From Beroe forskalii (taxonomy: Eukaryota > Ctenophora > Nuda > Beroida > Beroidae), in the NCBI GenBank assembly GCA_011033025.1, contig WFMF01000251.1:62001-126000 (forward strand): a stretch of 64,000 bases of DNA, read 5' to 3'. Position 1 is the stretch's first letter. Every line of letters starts with the position of its first letter. Below, piece by piece: positions 45,962-57,900 of the stretch. Below the pieces are notes generated by a model that was not told where the DNA came from, did no database searches, and saw only the letters and a list, made by a program, of their open reading frames with translations. The translations under genes were made by a program, and so were the position numbers.

Positions 45962-46427
45962 GGGATCGTTCACATATTACGTAATCACCTAGGGGGAGGG
46001 GGGGGTGTTTTCAAATGATTACGTTTGATTACGGGGAGGGGGAGGGGGTTTGGTGGTTGATTACGTAATCAAAAAATCCGATTTTTGACACAGTTTTTGA
46101 AATTTTTTGCCACAAATTCTCGGTATTTTCAGCAAAATTTTCAGAAAACAAACTCAAAATTACCATTTTTCATCAATATCTTTTAAAACTGACCTCAATA
46201 TTTTCATGAATTTTTCCAAAGTTGAAACATGATCAATTTTAAAGTATTTACACTGTCCATTTTCTTCACTTTTTACTCAAAAAAGTGGGGGGGGGGGGTT
46301 AAGCCATGATTACGTAATATTCTCTTCAAGAGAGGGGGGGTTGGGCTTTGATTACGTTTCATTACGAGGGGGAGGGAGGGGGGTTGAAAATGGCCAAATA
46401 TTGATTACTTAATATGTGAACGATCCC
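45962..46427. mobile_element. MITE, 466 bp, PIF/Harbinger-like
   Basis: Ends GGGATCGTTCACATATTACG and TTAATATGTGAACGATCCC are inverted copies, flanked by TTA on both sides (45959-45961, 46428-46430). Interior contains two further ATTACGTAAT-rich inverted sections, so it may be a nested pair of the same family. Confidence 0.8.
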
Positions 46428-46430
46428 TTA

Positions 46431-48925
46431 CAGTTTGAGTTAAAGCCCGCATAGGTGTGTGTACGCGCCGCGCGACGATAACAGGGGTATACGTGTTTAG
46501 CAAGGGTCAGGCAACGCCTGACAAGGCGTTGCCGCGCCTGGCCCCTGTGCGCGCGCGCCACGACAGACAACGTCTGGCAAAAACAATTAGGATAGAAAAC
46601 CAAATTGATATTCAAAGTTCGTGAATCGTGAGCACCAAAATTTTAAATTTATAAACATCAAATTTACAATTACACACAGATAAACAGTGTTGTTATTGAA
46701 TTTGATACACCTATTTTTAATTTAAATTTAATCAATAATCCAAATCCAATGCGAATTGCTATTACAATTACAAAGAAGCAATGAAATAAGGAAAACTGAA
46801 ATTTGATTTGGAAAATGTCGATCCCCCGAAGAAATGTTCGCCATTATGCAAAATCTTAATCTAAAAGGGGTCTTCCATGAACAATAAAGTACGTTCACAT
46901 TCCCTCCTGATCTTCTAACCCCCTCGCCCCTTAAAAATGTGAAAAACCCCTTCCCCTCATTTGACAAACGTAATTCATCATCATGGATGATGGCCCCAAA
47001 GTGTTTGAATTTGCGAGGACAAATTCAAATTCAAATTATAAAAAGGCAGCGTCCTGTAATTGTAAAGAGGTGCAAATTTAAAATTCACGTGACATGCGAT
47101 AAGAATTTCGTCTCCAGTGCTCAGTCTCAAGATTCAAATCGTTATAGAATTCAATTTGAAATCGCGAGTGTCTCTAACTCTGAGGTTTTAGTACAAACAC
47201 AATACCCTATCGGACATAATCATCACGACATAATTACAATTACATTCACGCTGAGCACCTCGGTGCAAATATTAATGTCCGTGATACTATTAGTATTACT
47301 GATATCTGTGATTTTTACTTTTAGGAACGCGAAAATTTTTCACGCTTAGTTAGTAATATTAACTGTGATACGGAAATTAATCATCAATTTGAATTAACCA
47401 AAAATATTGAAAAATCTTCAATTCAATTTCAAGTAATCAAATCGTGGAAGAAATTTAGAAGAATCGAGCCGAAAATTTGAATTTTTGTTGAAAATTGAAA
47501 TTGAAGTGGCTGGATCAAGTGTGAATATGTGACATTTTCACACTTGATCCAGCCACTTCAAATTTTCAACCAAAATTCGAAATATTCGGCATATGTCCGT
47601 GAAAATCTTAAGTCCGTGAAAGTTTTAGGTCCGTGAAACTGAAGTTCGTGATATTTGATAATCATGTCCGATAAGGTATATTTCTATCAAAAAAATCAAT
47701 AACCATACTTTATTCATAAAATCGTTTTAATGCATTCAGCGATACTGATCAAAACTCAAAGCATGGAAATTGCAAGAAATGTGTCCAGATTTCATGCGAA
47801 CAAGTAATTGAGAGTTAATTGGCCCAATTTTTTGGTATTTGTAAAGTTTTAACAGCTTTCAAACATTTAACATTATGATTAAATTGTCTTTTCGTTTGAA
47901 ATAAAATCTGACTTGAAAACATAATATTAATAACAGATTAAAAGTCAACAACGTCCAGTAGTTAACTGAAAGAACCGCAACAGTCTTAATCACACATTCA
48001 GAATATTCCCTCCCGGTTGGGACTGGCAAGCAATAAGCACGTTTGTAAGTTTGTACATCGATTAAAGCATATGAAGACACTCCTTTGAGATGAACATTTT
48101 CAAAGGGAAATGCGGGGACTATGTCAGCATCTCAATCGACACCACGGGCCACAAAGAAATTGACAGAGGTGCAAACATACCTTAGTCTCTTAGTGTCAAC
48201 CTTCTCCCCTATTCTCAAACGACAACAAAATTACAAGGATCATAACATCAAAATATTACATCGACGTAAGCTCACTGCTCAGTTCGCCAAAAATTACAAT
48301 CTACGAAGCTCGAATTGGTTAAACTTCAAGAATTAAATGATAAATTCGCCATTTACGCTGTCGGATTTCGGAAGTTAATTTACAACGGACTAATATAAGT
48401 CAATTAATTTCGAGATCAGTCAATTTCACAGGGCTGAAGGGATAAATAAAAAGCAGTATGAGCAAGGAGTTTGATTGTTTCTACCCCGGAGTGCTCTTAT
48501 TCCCCCATGGCAAGGTTGCTCAACTGCTGGTCTTCTTCCAGGAATGTTGCTTCTTTTATTAAAACGCATCGGTAATGTTGCCACGCACTGGCAATGTTGC
48601 CACGCACTGGCAATGTTGCCACGCAATGTTGCTTTCACGTTGCTCGATGTCTAAGAGCCCCCACTATACTGCACAGTGCTGTCACGTGTAAGTAAAACTT
48701 GTGTCTCATTGGAGCAGGCGGTTGTAGTTGATTGTATACCTGAATTGAAGGGGAGTTTTAATGGCAATGAGCAAAATAACAATAAGCAAAAACGAAATAC
48801 AATGGCTTCAATGAAAGCGATATCAAACACGGGTTCTGAGGGATATACGGTAGAAATCAGGAAATCATGCAGTGCACTGATGCACGCAATATTGGAACAA
48901 ACATCGGGCAGAATATACAACAATC
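46431..48925. other. AT-rich intergenic region with hairpins
   Basis: Between DHX37 and LMBR1 3' ends. Includes a 25-bp perfect hairpin at 47501-47561 and repeated GTCCGTGAAA motifs at 47590-47645. 48580-48630 has three copies of TTGCCACGCACTGGCAATG. The open frames at 46939 and 48121 show no domain; no gene supported. Confidence 0.5.
47501..47561. repeat. Hairpin with 25-bp perfect stem
   Basis: Arms 47501-47525 and 47537-47561 (containing AAGTGGCTGGATCAAGTGTG and its complement) around an 11-base loop. Confidence 0.95.
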
Positions 48926-51900
48926 TCATATAGATTCTATTCTCACCACCCTTTCCCAAGTATACACTACCTCTCGCAGAACAGCCGTGGTGACTTTCTT
49001 GACCAGACACAAGGCAGACAGGACGACGAAGCTGACGTTGTAGACAAGGATCACGTTAACGTTCTTCAGCCACTCAACTGTACGGTAGTGACCCAGCAGA
49101 TCAAACCTCGTCAGACCTGATAATTGATAAATATAGTGATGAATATTGAATAAACATTAGGACAAATATTATGCAAGTTATTGGACAAGTCGAGTTCAAT
49201 TTCTAGAAGCAAGATTAATGGTTGCAATAATAAGATAGTTGCTGATATTAGTAGGAAGTGGAACAATAAACTAGAGCGAAACTTTAACCTAGAGTTGCAG
49301 TAAGAGTCCTAAGAAGTGAAACTAACCTAGAGTTGCTGAGAGTGGTAAGAAGTGAAACTAACCTAGAGTAGCTGAGAGTAAGTAGTGAAACTATAACCTA
49401 GAGTTGCTGAGAGAGTTAAGAAGTGAAACTAAGCTAGAGTTGCTTAGGGTGGCTGAGAGTAGGGGTAAGAAGTGAAACTAACCTAGAGTTGCTGAGAGTT
49501 GTAAGAAGTGAAACTAACCTAGAGTTGCTGAGAGTTGTAAGAAGTGAAACTAACCTAGAATTGCTGAGAGTGGTAAGAAGTGAAACTAACCTTGAGTTGC
49601 TGAGAGTGGTAAGAAGTGAAACTAACCTAGAGTTGCTGAGAGTGATAAGAAGTGAAACTAACCAAGAGTTGCTGAGAGTTGTAAGAAGTGGACTAACCTA
49701 GAGTTGCTGAGAGTAGGGGTAAGAAGTGAAACTAACCTAGAGTTGCTGAGAGTAGGGGTAAGAAGTGAAACTAACCTAGAGTTGCTGGGAGTAGGGGTTA
49801 GAAGTGAAACTAACCTAGAGTTGCTGAGAGTAGGGGTAAGGAGTGAAACTAACCTAGAGTTGCTGGGATTAGGGGTAAGAAGTGAAACTAACCTAGAGTT
49901 GCCGAGAGTAGGGGTAAGAAGTGAAACTAACTTAGAGTTGCTGAGAGTAGGGGTAAGAAGTGAAAATAACCTAGAGTTGCTGAGAGTAGGGGTAAGAAGT
50001 GAAACTAACCTAGAGTTGCTGAGAGTAGGGGTAAGAAGTGAAAATAACCTAGAGTTGCTGAGAGTGCGGGTAAGAAGTGAAACTAACCTAGAGTTGCTGA
50101 GAGTAGGGGTAAGAAGTGAAACTAACCTAGAGTTGCTGAGAGTAGGGGTAAGAAGTGAAACTAACCTAGAGTTGCTGAGAGTAGGGGTAAGAAGTGAAAC
50201 TAACCTAGAGTTGCTGAGAGGGGTAAGAAGTGAAACTAACCTAGAGTTGCTGAGAGTAGGGGTAAGAAGTGAAACTAACCTAGAGTTGCTGGGAGTAGGG
50301 GTTAGAAGTGAAACTAACCTAGAGTTGCTGAGAGTAGGGGTAAGGAGTGAAACTAACCTAGAGTTGCTGGGAGTAGGGGTAAGAAGTGAAACTAACCTAG
50401 AGTTGCTGAGAGTGCGGGTAAGAAGTGAAACTAACCTAGAGTTGCTGAGAGTAGGGGTTAGAAGTGAAACTAACCTAGAGTTGCTGGGAGTAGGGGTTAG
50501 AAGTGAAACTAACCTAGAGTTGCTGAGAGTAGGGGTAAGGAGTGAAACTAACCTAGAGTAGCTGAGAGGGGTAAGAATTGAAACTAACCTAGAGTAGCTG
50601 AGAGTAGGGGTAAGGAGTGAAACTAACCTAGAGTTGCTGAAACTGGTGAAAAGTGAAACTAACCTAGAGTTGCTGAGAGTAGGGGTAAGGAGCAACTCAT
50701 AACTAGGAACACCACACAGTTGATGATGATTGTAGTTACAGATGTGTCTTTGGGCTTGGGTATCAACCACCTGAGATGATATAATTTTTCGGTCATATGT
50801 TAGTACTGCAAATGGATCGCCCAGTGGAATTGGCATTCCCCAGTAGAAATTCCCTATCATTGTCTGAATGATTAACATGATTGTTTCATTTGTTTTTAAA
50901 AGCCCCTCTCTTCTAGGCCCTCTTTTCCTCAACTAATTTGTTTTCTGATCATCACAGAATTTCCCCGAATATCATCTTGGATGAAAAGTCACACTGCGCC
51001 ATGAGACGATCCTCCTCACAACAGGAAAGTCAGGCCTCCTTCATATTTTGTGAACAATTTACGTAATATGAATATTGAATAACTCAATAAGAAGATGAAT
51101 ATCGAGATATTCTCCGGGGCAGTATAGCAGAAATCACGCTGCAGTATAGCAGAAATCACGCTGCAGATCGGTGCTGCAAGCAAAATCGTCTGAAAATTCG
51201 TTGAAATTATATTAGCAAAACAATGCTACTTTTCTGTGAAGGGTCTGATGGGTTCCTAGAATCACATCAGATCAGATATAAAAGGGCAGGTATCAAGTCA
51301 TCCTCCTTATTCAAATTCAGTCCACTTAACTTTTATTTTCCTACCCTTTACGATTTACAGTTCCAGTATAAAAAATTAATTACTGGAAATTAGATATCCC
51401 CATTCTGCACTTTAATGACAACAAAATGATTTGCTCTAGGTCAATCTGTTTTCGCACAAACGGGCTCTTCAAGAGCGACGAGTTGACACACTACGGCTGA
51501 TAATGATTTGCACTTGACAATAATGTATCCTTCCCGCCTTTATTTAGAAATCACCAGGTATCTTTTCCGTTTACGACGCTGCTATTCAGTAGTCACATAA
51601 TATGATTCATGGGGAAAGTAGGTAATAATTTGATGAGTTTGTGCATGACTATTTTCATCTACTTTCATTGCTTTAACAATTCTTGCCATTCGAAGTTTCT
51701 TCAGAGTATTTCGTATCATTTGGGGCGTGTGGAACTCGCTGGGTGTAATTACTAATTATATGAAGAAACAAATTAATGGCAGTACAAAAATAGCAATTGT
51801 TGACATAGGTTGTTCGGATTGGAGCACTTCTGTACAGTAGTATGTAGATTATATCAATACTTTACTAAAACTCGAAGTATAATTAGGATTAAGAATGATT

Positions 51901-54900
51901 AATTTGAAATCCATATTTAGAAAAGGCACCAGAAAACTAATGGAAAAGTACGACCATTTGGACCAGAATGGCAAAGTCATGGCTTACTACATGTGGATAG
52001 ATGGAACTCGGCAAAACGTCAGGGGTAAGACCAAGACAATAGACAAGGCGGAGGTAACTTCTTTAGATGATCTACCGATGTGGAACTTCGACGGGAGCAG
52101 CACCAATCAAGCCAGCGGGGACGATAGTGACGTGTTCATCAAGCCTGTCCGCATCTTCAAGTGAGCTTTTACACCACTCTACTTTCCCACTTTGACACTA
52201 CTACACCTTGACATCACTCCACTTTCTCACTTTTACACCACTCTACTTTCCCACTTTGACACCACTCCAATTCGACACCCTCCACTTTCCAACTTTGACA
52301 TCACTCCACCTTGACACCACTCCACTTTCCCACTTTGACATCATTCCACTTCGACACCACTTCATTTTATCAACTTGACACCACTCTACTCTCCCACTTT
52401 GACACCACTCTACTTTCCCACTTTGACACCACTCCACTTCGACAACCTCCACTTTTCAACTTTGACATCACTCCACCTTGACACCACTCCACTTTCCCAC
52501 TTTGACATCATTCCACTTTGACACCGCTTCATTTTCTCAATTTTACACCACTCTACTCTGTGTTTGAATGAGGCTATCAATGAGAATAAGAAATGCGTGA
52601 GACAATTGAAGAATTGAAATAAAACGTTTGTTGTTGTTGTTTTTTTTTTCTTGAATATGCTGTTTGTAAAATATGACGGGTAACGATAGTTACCCAATAT
52701 TTACCTTTAAACCTTGTAAACCTAAACCTTGTAAACCTTGTAAACCTTGTAAACCTTGTAAACCACTCTGACACCACTCCACTTTGACACCACTCTACTT
52801 TCCCACTTTGACACTACTCCAATTCGGCACCCCTCCAGCTTGACACCACTCAAAGTTCCCTCTTTGACACCACTCCACATTGACACCACACCACGTTCTC
52901 ACCACTCCACTTCAAAACCCGTTCACCTTGACACCACTCCACTTTCCCACCTTGACATCACTCCACTTTGACATCACTCCACTTTGACATCACTCCACTT
53001 TGACATCATTCCACTTTGACTCTACCCCACTTTCTCACTTTGACACCACTCCATGTTGACACCACTCTACCCTGCAGGGACCCATTCCGTGGAGGTAAGA
53101 ACATCCTAGTCCTGTGCGAGTGTTACTGTCCGGATGGAACTCCCCACCCTACCAACAGACGGTACGAGTGTAACCAGATCATGCAAGCGTGCAAGGAGGA
53201 GAGACCTTGGTTTGGCATTGGGCAGGAGTACACCTTGTTTGACCAGGATGGCAGAGCACCACTTAACTGGCCTGTTAATGGATTCCCCCGCCCGCAGGGC
53301 CCCTTCTACTGCGGAGTAGGAGCTAACAACGTGAACGGCAGGAACATAGCCGAGGCTCACTACAAAGCCTGCATCTACGCGGGCATCAAAGTGGCGGGCT
53401 CCAACGCTGAAGTGATGCCCTCCCAGTGGGAGTACCAAGTGGGGCCCTGTGAGGGAATAGAGATGGGGGACCACCTGTGGGTTTCCCGGTTCATCCTGGC
53501 CCGTATAGCTGAGGAGGAGAAGGTGGTGGTGAATCTGGACCCCAAACCCATCTCCGGGGACTGGAATGGGGCTCGGTGTCACACCAACATCAGCACCATG
53601 GTTATGAGACAGCCAGGGGAATGGAACACATTACCAAAGCCATCGAACTGATGAGCGAACTCCACGAGGAGCACATAGAGGAGTACGATCCTACACATGG
53701 GCTGGACAACGCTAGACGACTCACTGGCCACCACGAGACACAGACCATTCACACCTTTAAATCCGGTGTAGCAAACAGAGGGGCCAGCATCAGGATACCC
53801 AGACAATGTGAGAGAGACGGCTGTGGGTACTTTGAGGACAGACGACCTCCCAGTAACTGTGATCCCTACGCGGTGACAGCTAGGATCTGCAAAACCATCT
53901 GCGACGTGGGGGATGCCGGCGACAGCAAGATTTCAGAATGATAGGACGATATTAACGATTAAGGAAATTATCATTGACAGTTGATCTTAAAACCAGCCCA
54001 ATATGGGCTGAGCGAACTAAGTAAGATTTATTTTAACAGCTATTCAAAATTCAATTTTTACTTTGCACTATTCAAGACGTGTTCAGATCTGTTCGAAGTT
54101 ATTTTTATTTTTCATAATCTAAGTATTTAGCTGATGTTTTAGAGTTATTCCTTTTTTTTAAATAAATCTAACAGTTCTTTTTAATAAAGCCGGAGCTTGT
54201 TACTTATTGCATGGTAGATGTTATAAGTTTTATCCGTGTACCACATTTTTCTAAATTTAATCAAACTTACTGCTTATCAGTATATCAAACGTACGATAAT
54301 GTGTTTTTTATTACTGAATTTCGTATATATTGTTTTAGTTTTGTCTTTTAGAAAAGCTAAAGCGATTCTATCTAATAGTTGAATAAAACTGTCGTTTCAT
54401 CAATGCAAAAAAGTAGTACAAATGGGTCACGATTCAAAATTCTGAAATAGAATACTTTCTTAACTTTGTCCAACTGTAATGCCACGTAAAATTTCAATAG
54501 TTAACGAAGTCTAGCCCACCACAGACAAGCACAACAGAATTCAAGAACTGCAATGTGGCAAACTACCCTTTTGATGAGTAATGGTGGTGAGAATGGAGTT
54601 AGAAAGAGAATGAAACCCGAAATGAATAAATCTCTGTAATTGGATTATTAATAGTAGTTGTCCCAACACTCGAAAAAAGATAGCAAACAATTTTTCTGAA
54701 TGGCAGGGTGGCCTAACATGTGCGGTGCGCTGCCCTCCCCCCTAAGGGGGGGGGGGGGTGTAGTACAATGGGTTGGGAAGGTTACCTGAGATAAGAAAGA
54801 AAGCTCGTCAAGAAAGATTTAAATATGAGTGGTAAGGCGGTGATACTGTGAGATTTGACCAGTACGACTCGTCGACTCAGTGCTGTGTTGCATGTTCATA

Positions 54901-57900
54901 TTGAATAGAATTATATTTTACCGGGTGAGCCAATAAAAGTAGACAATAGTAAAGCTCGATTGCTCGGCTTGAGTTTGGAGTTTCTAGATTTATTAGAATT
55001 TTTAGGAACAAAGATTTGAAGTGTGTAGCTCAAAAAATGTCTCAGTTATCAACAAAAAAGCGGGGTCTTTGCCCATATCTCCGTTTCTGGGACTCAAAAA
55101 TGTCAGTAACTCCAGTATCATGTTGGTCAGATGTTGCCCGAAATGTCCTCAAAGTTTTATCAAGATTACTTGAAAAACCTCGGAGATATGCGCCTTTTTG
55201 TAATGCAAAAAAGTTTATACCCGTGATAATTATGTCCAACAATGTACGTTTGATCACGAGGCGAAGGAGGGGGGGCTGAAAATGGCCCAAAATTGATTAC
55301 GTAATCCCTCCTTCCTTATCTTCCTGAACCCCCTTCCCTTATCTTCCTGACTCCTCAATCCTCATCCTCCATAAAACCCAAATCTGACCGTTTCTGTATT
55401 TAATATCGTCATGACCTCTTAGCTCTTCTTCAGACATATTCATAAACAAATACCAGAACAAACCCCGCTATGACCCCCATGAATGAGAATTGTAACATCA
55501 ATTTCATCATTTCAGTGAAAACAAGAAAACATCGTTTAATGCAATTATTGAATGGGAAAACACAATAACACAGCTTCAATCTGTGCCATTAGAGATGGAC
55601 TTTTGATCTTTATGCTTATAGAAATAGCATAAAGATAAAAGATCATCTGATCATCTCAAGGAATTCGTGCTGTTCTTTATCTTGATCCTGGCGGGCAGTT
55701 TTCTTTCTGTTCCACAGCTTCGGAGATATCTCCCCACAGAGCATCGGACTGTAGACACATCACGCTGCCTCCTCTTCGCATTTGACTTTTCATCCGATTG
55801 AGATCTCCGATGCACACGAATGGACTATCTTCAGTCTTTGCTATTCCCCACTTAGAGTGATCAACAGTACTGAAGTACCGCACATTGAATTTATCAAATT
55901 TCATCTCCTTGATATTTTCCACCTTGTTGTGTCCTGTGCAGCTTGATTTCATCTTACCTCCAGCGCCATTCTGCCATGTCTCAGTTTCGAAGTTCGACAT
56001 TAAATCGTCAGCAATGACCTGCCAGATGTCAGTATTCGCATCCTGTTTGTTTGCGTATGCATTGAAGGAGGTGGTTTTTGAATAAAAGTTTTGCGTAACA
56101 TAGGATAGAGTTGGATCAGTGAAATGTTCTCCATGGATAACTTTATTGAGATTGGGATATAGTCCGAGATACTCCGCGTCGATGTTACCTATATCATATA
56201 CTTGGGGCCAGCTGTAGTAAAGGAGATCTACTATTTTTTTAAGATCTACTGATGTAGATCCAGTGTAGCATAAGATAGATTGACCGTTGGCTTTGGCATT
56301 TTCAGGAAATACATAACTGTATTGCATCAATCTTCTTCGATTATCCTCATCTTGATCTTGTTCAGATGGTCCTACAGGGAACTTTGGAATGCTATGGAGA
56401 ATCCATGTCACAGTGTTCGGGTCCCAGAACAGGATCCCTTTAGTGTGTCCTTGAGATCTTGGTGAAACCTCTGGTGGTGCATCACTGTATACCAAGTAGT
56501 TGTGGTTAGTTCCAAATATGGAAGTGGGTGGTTCCAGAGTCAAGGCCAGAGGATTGAAGGCTGCAACGTCCAGTGTGGAAGGAGAAAGAATTAGGTTCTG
56601 GTTGTTGTTATCAGCGTATAGAAACTTGCCACCAGTTGGATTGGTTTCAGAGTCTTTTGGAAGCTTTAGTATAACAAACCATTCCACGTTATTATTTAAA
56701 GGATCTTTGCACTGGGCGTTGCTTGTTTGCAAGCAAAGAGCGCTCAGCAACAGAAACCGGAACAGCATCTAGTGGGGATGATAATTATTTAATTACTTAT
56801 CAAGATGATAATTTAAACTCCCTCTCTGGGTTATCTCTACCGGGAGCGCGACTTTTCACCTCACGACATTTCATCTCACGACATTTCATCTCACGACATT
56901 TCATCTCACGAAATTTCATCTCACGAAATTTCATCTCACGGCACTTTATTTCCTAGCCCTTAACCATAACCCTAATACCCAGCGCTTTAATTCTAAGCCA
57001 GACTTAATTCCTAACCCTAATTGGTAATATTTGCCTAGAGGTTAAATATTACGAAGTGAAGTGAAATGTCGTAAGGTGAAAAGTCCGTTTTCCTTAAAAA
57101 TAAAACACCGCACCGTCATAATTATATGTATATGTTCCGCCCAATGTTAAAAAGTATCATGAGATCTAAATCAGAGACCCATTAATGGCTGCAATACTCG
57201 TAGATCTATTATACTCTCCCACTACGAGCATCAAAGCTTTAAGGAAGAGAAATACCATCGCTCCCCAGTGCTCAAGGCAAACGTTTACAATTTTAACTCC
57301 GGCACAACTGCCTCTAATATAGTAGTACGGTTCAAATCCTTTCAGACGACAATCATTAACAGGTGATGAACTAACTAACCAAGTATAATTGCACTTTTAC
57401 CTAACGAAATTACGAATTGAATTGTTTTTGTCTCGGTACAGGTCAACGGATTCAATTCTCGGCTCTCTATTGGCTTTCCCTTCGACGCTCAATCAGGAAA
57501 AGAGACGGGTCAATCTCACCGAAGCTGGAGGCAATCACATCACGTGATTATCTGTTACAATTACGTGAATAACAAAGCAAATTTCCTTAGCAGCTGCTGG
57601 AAATGATGCTATTGTTGATGAAAAAACCAGAGGCAATCACATCACACGATAACCTGTTATTTACGTAAAACAAAGCAAATTAGCAACTGCTGGAAATGAT
57701 AATGTTATTGTGAAACATACAGCGTTTCAGGTACCGTCTGCCTAAGTACAGCAATTTATTACCTAAACGCAAGCGTGCATAGCATAGTTTAAACTTCCTC
57801 TTTGACACAGTTACTACGCGCTATACTGTTAAAATGTAAACAAAAGGGCATATCTCCGAGGTTCTTTCGAGCAATATTGATGAAACTTTCAAGATATTCT

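Noticed and set aside
49658-50932. Long open frames on both strands (up to 424 codons) with repeated [13 protein letters not shown] and [13 protein letters not shown] peptides
   Set aside because: These are read-through of the 39-bp minisatellite, whose unit is a multiple of three. The real LMBR1 exon lies in a different frame at 50664-50770.
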